From: Chitinophagaceae bacterium
Lineage (GTDB): Bacteria > Bacteroidota > Bacteroidia > Chitinophagales > Chitinophagaceae
Direction: 5' to 3'
NCBI GenBank assembly: GCA_024643645.1
Contig: JAHEMN010000010.1
Span: 1 to 51,299, forward strand
Length of the DNA stretch: 51,299 bases
In this document: positions 44,725 through 51,299 of the stretch, in pieces
Layout: the number at the start of each line of letters is the position of its first letter
Numbering within the stretch: position 1 is the stretch's first letter
Notes under the pieces: model-generated
Seen by the model: only the letters and a program-made list of their open reading frames with translations
What the model was told of the DNA's origin: nothing
Databases searched by the model: none
Position numbers and translations under genes: made by a program

Positions 44725-45600
44725 ATGAACACAATAAGATCTATTGAAGCAATAATACCTCCACCGGCACCACATATGGTAGGCAATGGATTTAGGGTAC
44801 ATAGCTTTTTTCCCGGAGGAAGGATCAATAAAAAAAGAATGAGTCCGTTTTTCCTAATGGATTATAATTCTAAAATTGAATTTCCTCCTACTGATGTGCC
44901 AAGAGGTGTCGGAGTTCACCCACATCGTGGTTTTGAAACTGTAACTATTGCTTATAAAGGACGTATTGCTCATCATGACAGTGCCGGAAACAGTGGAATA
45001 ATTGGTGAGGGTGATGTACAATGGATGACTGCTGCATCTGGACTTTTACATAAAGAATACCATGAAGAATCATTTAGTAAAGAAGGTGGCATATTTCAGA
45101 TGGTACAGTTGTGGGTAAATCTTCCTGCAAGAGATAAAATGACACCTCCAAAATATCAGGAAGTAACCAATAATCTAATGGGTAAATATCAGTTGCCTGC
45201 TAATAAAGGTGAAATTGAAATAATTGCCGGTGAATTTAATAACATAAAAGGAGCTGCCACAACCTTCACCCCAATGCATGTATATAATGCAAGATTGAAA
45301 AAAGATGCAGAAATAGAATTCGATTTTCCTTCCAATTACAATACCGGTATTCTTGTTATTGAAGGTTCTGTAATCATTAATGATCAACCTGTACCAACTG
45401 ATCATTTTGTTTTATTTAACAATGATGGAAATAAAATTTCTGTAAGAACTGATGAAGATGCTGTGCTATTAATTTTATCCGGAGAGCCAATTGATGAACC
45501 TATTGCTCAATATGGTCCATTTTTAATGAATACACAGGATGAAGTAGAACAGGCTTTAAGAGATGTGAATGCAGGAAAATTTGGAGTGTTAGAAGACTAG
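44725..45600 (+). CDS. Pirin-family protein (second paralogue)
   Basis: This 291-residue pirin belongs to the longer, human-pirin-like branch. The N-terminal cupin metal ligands are in GVHPHRGFETVTIAYKGRI (two His), then HHDSAGNSG and LLHKEYHEE. A C-terminal cupin with the pirin_C pattern covers about 170-285. It follows the YhaK-like pirin by 11 bases and ends the operon. Two diverged pirins beside an FMN reductase hint at separate, complementary substrates. Confidence 0.94.
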   Translation: MNTIRSIEAIIPPPAPHMVGNGFRVHSFFPGGRINKKRMSPFFLMDYNSKIEFPPTDVPRGVGVHPHRGFETVTIAYKGRIAHHDSAGNSGIIGEGDVQWMTAASGLLHKEYHEESFSKEGGIFQMVQLWVNLPARDKMTPPKYQEVTNNLMGKYQLPANKGEIEIIAGEFNNIKGAATTFTPMHVYNARLKKDAEIEFDFPSNYNTGILVIEGSVIINDQPVPTDHFVLFNNDGNKISVRTDEDAVLLILSGEPIDEPIAQYGPFLMNTQDEVEQALRDVNAGKFGVLED

Positions 45601-45659
45601 TTGGTGTTTGGTTATTAAGCAGAAAGTAACTTTTCAATACCCATTTGATGATTAATTTG

Positions 45660-46133
45660 TCATTTGTTTTTTTCAATAAATCTTTTCAGATTCTTTCTTG
45701 CATTCTGCTGTAACTTCTTCTTCAAATATCCTGACCAGCTAATTAAAACCCCTTTTAATCCTAATGCCTGGACAGCCCATTTACCTAACTTGAAGGCATC
45801 GCTATGTTCTATGATCTTTCCATCTCTCAAAAGCATATATGCTTTAATTTGATTCACTACTCTCCTGCCTGTTTTTGAAAATGTATAACTGGCTACCCAG
45901 TTACAAGTAGCATATTCTTCATCCAATAATTCAATATTGGAAAATGTGAGTGAAAAGTCTTTAGCATTGTTGCAAAGCATCTCCCACATATATTTCACCT
46001 CATCACCTCTTAATAAACCAAATACAGGATCATTGAATACGATATCATCACTGTAACAACTATTCATGGTTTCATGATCCAACTTTTGAAAAGCGGAGTA
46101 AAACTTAGTTATGATCTCAGTATTTTGCGACAT
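45660..46133 (-). CDS. NTF2/SnoaL-like protein
   Basis: This 157-residue protein has the cone-shaped NTF2-like fold pattern: ITKFYSAFQKLDHETMNSCYSDDIVFNDPVFGLLRGDEV at the N-terminus (quoted as family landmark) and CNWVASYTFSKTGRRVVNQIKAYMLLRDGKIIEHSDAF. Such proteins include isomerases, hydrolases and ligand-binding proteins, so function is open. A basic C-terminal tail (KKKLQQNARKNLKRFIEKNK) follows. There is no signal peptide. It is divergent from the CocE-like hydrolase gene; TAATTTTG on its strand (46178-46185) is a weak -7 candidate. Confidence 0.88.
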   Translation of the reverse strand: MSQNTEIITKFYSAFQKLDHETMNSCYSDDIVFNDPVFGLLRGDEVKYMWEMLCNNAKDFSLTFSNIELLDEEYATCNWVASYTFSKTGRRVVNQIKAYMLLRDGKIIEHSDAFKLGKWAVQALGLKGVLISWSGYLKKKLQQNARKNLKRFIEKNK

Positions 46134-46190
46134 AATAAAAAAGGTCAGTGTGAATAGAATCTGTAAATTTAAAGCATCAAAATTATATAC

Positions 46191-48080
46191 ATGAGAAAAA
46201 TACTATTGGTACTTGTTTCAATACTATTTGTTAATCTTCTTTTTGCACAATATGAACAGGATTCTGCCTGGATAAAAGACAACTATACTAAGCTTGAAAA
46301 ATACATTCCTATGCGGGATGGAGTGAAGCTATTTACTTCCATTTACATTCCAAAAGATAAAAGTGAAAAACATCCGATTCTTATGACAAGAACTCCATAT
46401 TCCTGTGCACCTTATGGTACAGATTTTAATTCAAGATTATGGGAACGATATTGGCGATATTATGCAAGAGAGAATTATATCATCGTTACACAGGATGTTC
46501 GTGGCCGTTGGATGAGTGAAGGAGAATTTGCAGATGTTCGTCCATTTAATAAAAATAAAACCGGCACTGAAACTGATGAAGCAAGTGATACCTATGATGC
46601 AATTGACTGGATGATTAAAAACCTGCCTGACAACAATGGTAATGTTGGCGTTTTTGGCATCTCCTATCCCGGTTTTTATTCAACAATGGCTGCTGCATCC
46701 GGTCATCCGGCTTTGAAAGCGGTAAGTCCACAGGCGCCGGTTACAGATTGGTTTATGGGTGATGATTTTCACCACAACGGCGCCTTCTTTCCTATGGATG
46801 GGTTTTCATTTTATTCTTCGTTTGGTAAACCAAGACCGAAACCAACAACAATTGGTTCACCTGGTTATAATTTTACCATTAAGGATAATTATAAATTCTA
46901 TCTCAACGCCGGTAGTTTAAAAAAGTTAGGTGAATACTTAGGTGATAGTATAAAATTCTGGCATGAAATGTATGCACATCCCAATTATGATGACTGGTGG
47001 AAAGCAAGGGATGCCAGAACTGCCATGTATAATATTAAACCAGCCATGCTTGTTGTTGGAGGATTGTTTGATGCAGAAGATTGTTTCGGTGCTTGGAACC
47101 TTTATAAAGCGATAGAAAGACAAAATCCATCGGCTAACAACAAATTAGTTATGGGTCCATGGTATCACGGTCAATGGGCCAGCAGTGATGGAACACAATT
47201 AGGCAATGTAAAGTTTGACTCCAACACCTCTTATTGGTATCAGAATAATATTGAGATCCCTTTCTTCAATTATTACCTGAAAGGAAAAGGTGATGATCCA
47301 AAATTATCTGAAGCCACAATCTTTTTTACCGGTGAAAATAAATGGAAAAAGCTGGATCAGTGGCCACCCAAGACTACTCAACCAAGACCGATTTACCTTG
47401 CACCAGAAGGAGCTTTATCCTGGAACCTTCCAACATATGTAAAAGCAGGAAGTTATTCAGAATATATAAGCGACCCTGCAAATCCTGTTCCTTATACTGA
47501 AGATGTGCATTTCAGAAGAACAAGAGAATACATGACCGATGATCAGCGGTTTACTTCCCGCAGACCCGATGTATTGACATTTGAAACATATCCATTAGAA
47601 GAGGATCTTACATTGGCAGGGCCGGTTATCGCCAATCTTAAAGTAAGTATTAGTGGTACAGATGCAGATTTTGTGGTGAAAGTGATTGACGTATTTCCTG
47701 ACGACTTTAAATATCCAGATGATGTTCCACAAGCTGGAAAATCAGCCGGTGGTAGTTATTTAATGGGAGGATATCAAATGCTTGTTCGGGGAGAAATAAT
47801 GAGAGGAAAATTCAGAAACAGTTTTTCGGTACCTGAACCTTTCAAGCCCAATAAAATAGAAACTATTGAATTTACTTTACCTGATGTGGCACATACATTT
47901 AAGAAAGGTCACAAGTTGATGATTCAAATTCAAAGCAGTTGGTTTCCATTGGCTGACCGCAACCCTCAGCAGTTTATGAACATCTATGAAGCAAATCCGG
48001 AAGATTTTAAAAAGGCAACGATCAGGATCTATCATGATGGGAAAAATCCATCATCAATTTTATTACCAATAATGAGATAA
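46191..48080 (+). CDS. CocE/NonD-family (X-Pro dipeptidyl-peptidase S15-like) hydrolase
   Basis: This 629-residue exported alpha/beta hydrolase has a Sec signal (MRKILLVLVSILFVNLLFAQ). The nucleophile is Ser158 in VFGISYPGFYS. The oxyanion-side QDVRGRWMSEGEF and the later GLFDAEDCFGAW (Asp) and GPWYHGQW (His) complete the triad pattern. A C-terminal jelly-roll X-Pro dipeptidyl-peptidase_C domain starts near residue 440. Family members hydrolyse acyl esters, amides or peptides such as glutaryl-7-ACA and X-Pro dipeptides. It is 6 bases upstream of the hexosaminidase gene, so the two are co-expressed. Confidence 0.94.
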   Translation: MRKILLVLVSILFVNLLFAQYEQDSAWIKDNYTKLEKYIPMRDGVKLFTSIYIPKDKSEKHPILMTRTPYSCAPYGTDFNSRLWERYWRYYARENYIIVTQDVRGRWMSEGEFADVRPFNKNKTGTETDEASDTYDAIDWMIKNLPDNNGNVGVFGISYPGFYSTMAAASGHPALKAVSPQAPVTDWFMGDDFHHNGAFFPMDGFSFYSSFGKPRPKPTTIGSPGYNFTIKDNYKFYLNAGSLKKLGEYLGDSIKFWHEMYAHPNYDDWWKARDARTAMYNIKPAMLVVGGLFDAEDCFGAWNLYKAIERQNPSANNKLVMGPWYHGQWASSDGTQLGNVKFDSNTSYWYQNNIEIPFFNYYLKGKGDDPKLSEATIFFTGENKWKKLDQWPPKTTQPRPIYLAPEGALSWNLPTYVKAGSYSEYISDPANPVPYTEDVHFRRTREYMTDDQRFTSRRPDVLTFETYPLEEDLTLAGPVIANLKVSISGTDADFVVKVIDVFPDDFKYPDDVPQAGKSAGGSYLMGGYQMLVRGEIMRGKFRNSFSVPEPFKPNKIETIEFTLPDVAHTFKKGHKLMIQIQSSWFPLADRNPQQFMNIYEANPEDFKKATIRIYHDGKNPSSILLPIMR

Positions 48081-48086
48081 TTATTT

Positions 48087-50414
48087 ATGAAGAAGATATT
48101 TTTAATAGCAACACTGATTTTTTCAGTTGGAGTAATTGGACAGGAAATAAATATTATTCCACAACCTCAAAAAGTTGAAATAAAGGAAGGACAATTTGAA
48201 ATAAATCAAAATACAGTAATTATTTATAGCAAAGGAAATATATTTTCTGCCCAATATCTTCAGCATTACATCAATAAATATTATGGCATTAATTGTAATC
48301 TAACTAGAAAATTAACTACAGATAATTCGATATGGTTAATTGCTACTGTAGATTATAATGGTAGCTATACATTAGACATTAATAATAAAGGTGTACAAAT
48401 AGCTGGTGATTCAAATGGTGTTTTTTATGGCATTCAAACCTTAATCCAACTACTTCCAACTACAAATCCGAAACTTAACAAGACAAACCTTAAAATTCCG
48501 CATCTGAACATTACTGATTCGCCACGTTTCCCCTACCGAGGTATGCATCTCGATGTTTGCCGTCACTTCTTTCCGGTTTCATTTGTTAAAAAATATATTG
48601 ATTACCTCGCTTTTCATAAACTCAATGTTTTTCACTGGCACTTAACAGAAGATCAGGGCTGGCGGATCGAGATAAAAAAATATCCTGAACTAACATCAAT
48701 AGGAAGTAAGAGAAACGGCACCATCATTGGCCGGTATCCGGGAACAGGAAATGATAATACTCAATATGGAGGTTCTTATACACAGGATGAAATAAAAGAA
48801 GTAGTGCAATATGCAAAAGCCAGATATATTGAAGTGATTCCTGAAATAGAAATGCCCGGACATGGCAGTGCCGCTATTGCTGCTTATCCCTGGCTGAGCT
48901 GCTTTCCGGAAAAGCCAACAGAAATTCCAAAAAGTATGATCTCCGATAAAAGTGTGGAAGAGCAAAAGAATGGCCGATTAAAATTGGTACAGGAAACATG
49001 GGGAGTGTTTGATGATATTTTTTGTGCTGGCAAGGATTCTACATTCTTATTCTTACAAAATGTGATTGATGAAGTGATTCCTCTTTTCCCTTCAAAATAT
49101 TTTCATATCGGTGGCGATGAAGCTCCCAAGACACATTGGAAGCAATGCCCTAACTGTCAGAAAAAAATAAAGGAGTTAGGATTAAAAGACGAACATGAAT
49201 TGCAAAGCTGGTTTGTACAACGTATTGAAAAATACCTGAAAAGCAAAGGCAAAACATTAATTGGCTGGGATGAAATTTTAGAAGGTGGTCTTGCACCCAA
49301 TGCAGTAGTAATGAGCTGGCGAGGTGAAGCTGGAGGCATTGAAGCCGCCAAGCAAAAGCATAATGTGATTATGACTCCGGGCAGCCCTTTATATTTTGAC
49401 CACACACAAAGTGAGAATGAAGATTCTGTTACAATCGGCGGTTATAATCCAATCGAAAAAGTGTATGCCTACGAACCAATACCAAAAGAATTGACTGAAG
49501 CAGAAGGAAAATACATACTCGGCGCACAGGCAAATGTATGGGCAGAATATATTGGCAATGAAAAGAAAGTAGAATATATGATCTTTCCACGTATGGCTGC
49601 ATTGAGTGAAATATTGTGGAGCCCTAAAGAAAAAAGAGATTGGAAAGATTTTGAAAATCGTTTACCTGAACAAATGAAAAGATATGAAAATTGGGGAGCT
49701 AATTATAGTAAAGCATATTATGATTTGAAAGCATCAGTATTACCATCAATAAATAATGATAAAATTGAATGGAAACTGGAAGCTAAAAATAAGAATGCGG
49801 AGATATTTTATATTGAGAGACCATCAATGCCCGATTTTGTAAAGTATAAAGAGCCTATAAAAATTAAAAACTCTTTAGTATACATTGCCAAACAAATTAT
49901 AGACGGAAAAGAAATTAATCGATTGGCTCAAGCTTTTCATATCTCAAAAGCAACCGGCAAAAAAATAACTCTCATAAACGAAGCTTCAAAAAACTATCCA
50001 GGAGATGGAGCCTTTACATTAGTAAATGGAATAATCAATGAAAAAGGAAGAGCAAGATCAAAAGAATTTCTTGGGTTTAGTGGAACTGATTGCGATGCAT
50101 TAATACAATTAGGAAGTTTTCAGGAAATAAAATCAGTTACTGTTCATACTTTTCAGCATAAGAATTCGTGGATATGGCAACCATTATCTATTGAAGCATT
50201 TACTTCAGTTGACGGTATGTATTTTAGTAGTTTGGGAACAACTACTAAATTTATTGAATCTCAAAACGGTAATGGAACTATGACGATCAATTTCAATGGT
50301 TCTCAAACAAATTTTGTTAGAGTTATTATTAAAAATCAAGGAAAAATTCCTGATGGGAATCCGGGTGAGGGAAAAAATGCATGGTTATTTGTGGATGAAA
50401 TTGAGGTAAGGTAA
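48087..50414 (+). CDS. Beta-N-acetylhexosaminidase, GH20
   Basis: This 775-residue secreted enzyme has a signal peptide (MKKIFLIATLIFSVGVIGQ) and a GH20 N-terminal domain (about 20-145). The catalytic barrel (about 148-500) has the Asp344-Glu345 pair in FHIGGDEAPKTHW, typical of substrate-assisted catalysis by the 2-acetamido group. YRGMHLDVCRHFF and HWHLTEDQGWRIE mark the start of the barrel. A C-terminal beta-sandwich resembling a discoidin/F5-8C carbohydrate-binding domain covers about 640-775. It releases terminal GlcNAc or GalNAc. It sits between the CocE-like hydrolase (6 bases) and nagB (73 bases). Confidence 0.96.
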   Translation: MKKIFLIATLIFSVGVIGQEINIIPQPQKVEIKEGQFEINQNTVIIYSKGNIFSAQYLQHYINKYYGINCNLTRKLTTDNSIWLIATVDYNGSYTLDINNKGVQIAGDSNGVFYGIQTLIQLLPTTNPKLNKTNLKIPHLNITDSPRFPYRGMHLDVCRHFFPVSFVKKYIDYLAFHKLNVFHWHLTEDQGWRIEIKKYPELTSIGSKRNGTIIGRYPGTGNDNTQYGGSYTQDEIKEVVQYAKARYIEVIPEIEMPGHGSAAIAAYPWLSCFPEKPTEIPKSMISDKSVEEQKNGRLKLVQETWGVFDDIFCAGKDSTFLFLQNVIDEVIPLFPSKYFHIGGDEAPKTHWKQCPNCQKKIKELGLKDEHELQSWFVQRIEKYLKSKGKTLIGWDEILEGGLAPNAVVMSWRGEAGGIEAAKQKHNVIMTPGSPLYFDHTQSENEDSVTIGGYNPIEKVYAYEPIPKELTEAEGKYILGAQANVWAEYIGNEKKVEYMIFPRMAALSEILWSPKEKRDWKDFENRLPEQMKRYENWGANYSKAYYDLKASVLPSINNDKIEWKLEAKNKNAEIFYIERPSMPDFVKYKEPIKIKNSLVYIAKQIIDGKEINRLAQAFHISKATGKKITLINEASKNYPGDGAFTLVNGIINEKGRARSKEFLGFSGTDCDALIQLGSFQEIKSVTVHTFQHKNSWIWQPLSIEAFTSVDGMYFSSLGTTTKFIESQNGNGTMTINFNGSQTNFVRVIIKNQGKIPDGNPGEGKNAWLFVDEIEVR

Positions 50415-50420
50415 TAACAT

Positions 50421-50450
50421 ACCGCAAATAACTGCAAATAGCTGCATAAT
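50421..50450 (+). repeat. Three tandem 10-base units upstream of nagB
   Basis: ACCGCAAATA, ACTGCAAATA and GCTGCATAAT follow one another directly, giving a one-helical-turn period. They lie between the hexosaminidase stop and the nagB start. They could be a regulator-binding cluster or chance in AT-rich DNA. Confidence 0.35.
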
Positions 50451-50487
50451 CCTTCAAAAAGATTATCTTTATACTTCAACTAAATAC

Positions 50488-51299
50488 ATGTCAAAAAAAA
50501 TGGGTTTAAGGGATCTTTCTGACAGCTTTGAAAAGATGCCTGTAAAGATCTTTTCCTCTCCAAAAGATGGTTCAATTTATGTTGCAAGGGAGATCGCAAA
50601 TTTTATTCGGGAAAAACAGAAGAAAAAAGAAAAATGTGTATTAGGATTAGCCACCGGCTCTACTCCAAAATCTTTATATACAGAACTGGTAAGATTGCAT
50701 AGGGAAGAAAAATTAAGTTTTAAAAATGTAATCACATTTAATCTTGATGAATATTATCCGATTGATAAAAATGCATTACAAAGTTATAACAGGTTTATGT
50801 TTACCAACCTGTTCGATCATATTGACATCAATCCTAAGAATATCCACATTCCTAATGGTGAAGTAAGAAAAGAAGACATCAAAGCACAATGCATTACCTA
50901 TGAAAAAATGATAGAAGATGCAGGTGGTATTGATTTACAAATACTCGGAATTGGAAATAACGGGCATATCGGTTTTAATGAACCTGGTTCAGGTATATAT
51001 TCCAAAACCAGGTTAATTACATTGGATAATTCCACAAGAATTGCAAATGCTTATGAATTTGCAAATATCTCCCAGGTGCCAAGGTTGGCCATTACAATGG
51101 GCATCAGTACGATTTTAAAATCAAAGAAAATAATATTGATAGCCTGGGGAAGTAGTAAGGCTGCTGTTATTAAGAAAGCTGTTGAAGATGATGATAGTGA
51201 ACATGTACCTGCCTCACTCCTGCAAAACCATGATGATGTAACTTTTATTGTGGATGAATCAGCAGCGGCCGAATTAACAAGAAACAAATCTCCGTGGCT
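50488..51299 (+). CDS. nagB: Glucosamine-6-phosphate deaminase, long Bacteroidota type (3' end outside window)
   Basis: An open frame from the ATG at 50488 runs off the window, giving 270 residues. It has the NagB/SIS-like motifs LGLATGSTPKSLY, TFNLDEYYPID (Asp87, the equivalent of E. coli Asp72) and GIGNNGHIGFNEPGS (His160, Glu165). The residue equivalent to E. coli Asp141 is Asn158. The extended N-terminus (SDSFEKMPVKIFSS) and the closing AELTRNKSPW resemble the long Bacteroidota NagB proteins, which continue into a PIG-L/LmbE deacetylase-like domain. A fusion is therefore predicted but not seen. The enzyme would turn glucosamine 6-phosphate into fructose 6-phosphate, downstream of the GH20 enzyme. 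Confidence 0.92.
   Translation, partial: MSKKMGLRDLSDSFEKMPVKIFSSPKDGSIYVAREIANFIREKQKKKEKCVLGLATGSTPKSLYTELVRLHREEKLSFKNVITFNLDEYYPIDKNALQSYNRFMFTNLFDHIDINPKNIHIPNGEVRKEDIKAQCITYEKMIEDAGGIDLQILGIGNNGHIGFNEPGSGIYSKTRLITLDNSTRIANAYEFANISQVPRLAITMGISTILKSKKIILIAWGSSKAAVIKKAVEDDDSEHVPASLLQNHDDVTFIVDESAAAELTRNKSPW

Noticed and set aside
1-51299. CRISPR arrays, transposases, tRNA or rRNA genes
   Set aside because: Reading both strands and the intergenic gaps, I saw no regularly spaced repeats, no transposase or integrase motifs and no recognisable tRNA cloverleaf or rRNA segment. A covariance-model search would be needed for small RNAs.

Overview
The window is AT-rich chromosomal DNA from a member of the Bacteroidota, most plausibly family Chitinophagaceae (inference from gene content; no 16S rRNA is present). 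The grounds are: a TonB-dependent receptor with an N-terminal carboxypeptidase-regulatory-like domain, many short lipoprotein signals, a NagB of the Bacteroidota long type, AT-rich leaders with weak Shine-Dalgarno sequences, and at least two promoters of the Bacteroidota form TTG-N20-TAnnTTTG (11106-11136 and 43381-43411). I see no rRNA, tRNA, insertion sequence, phage gene, CRISPR array or attachment site. No stretch over 300 bases lacks a gene; the longest gaps (about 240-250 bases before gyrA, after hppA and before the TonB receptor) hold only promoter or hairpin signals.

Layout. 1-8.4 kb: the N-terminus of a cytochrome b561-type membrane protein, a secreted fasciclin-domain protein, an EVE-domain protein coupled to a cysteine-free sirtuin, a saccharopine-dehydrogenase-like enzyme, gyrA with a downstream secreted TPR-like protein, and a HEAT-like protein. 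8.4-18.5 kb: type II NADH dehydrogenase, phosphoglycerate dehydrogenase, a serine-hydrolase lipoprotein, the NAD(P)HX repair enzyme Nnr, a membrane pyrophosphatase, a tandem universal stress protein and an arginase-family enzyme. 18.5-24.5 kb: a TPR lipoprotein, a HupE/UreJ membrane protein, two separately exported halves of a DUF4331 protein and a divergent TonB-dependent receptor. This is the best candidate here for a poorly described system, perhaps metal acquisition. 24.5-30.3 kb: an RmlD-like reductase, two secreted proteins I do not recognise, the glycolytic pair pfkA-pyk and a DUF1761 membrane protein.

30.3-39.2 kb: two divergent operons that read as one pathway. The leftward arm encodes a Gfo/Idh/MocA oxidoreductase, a TIM-barrel sugar isomerase, a monohaem cytochrome c lipoprotein and a DUF1080 (3-keto-disaccharide hydrolase type) lipoprotein. 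The rightward arm encodes a NupG-like transporter, a hydroxypyruvate-isomerase-like protein, a GMC oxidoreductase, its Tat-exported small subunit and another exported sugar isomerase. Together they suggest periplasmic oxidation of glycosides to 3-keto-glycosides, hydrolysis, uptake and re-reduction or isomerisation.

39.2-51.3 kb: a SulP transporter with a long C-terminal extension, a glycosylasparaginase-CutC operon, an FMN reductase-pirin-pirin operon with an excellent promoter, an NTF2-like protein, then a CocE/NonD hydrolase, a GH20 beta-hexosaminidase and the start of a long-type glucosamine-6-phosphate deaminase cut by the window end. Glycosylasparaginase, hexosaminidase and NagB share an amino-sugar/glycoprotein catabolic theme.
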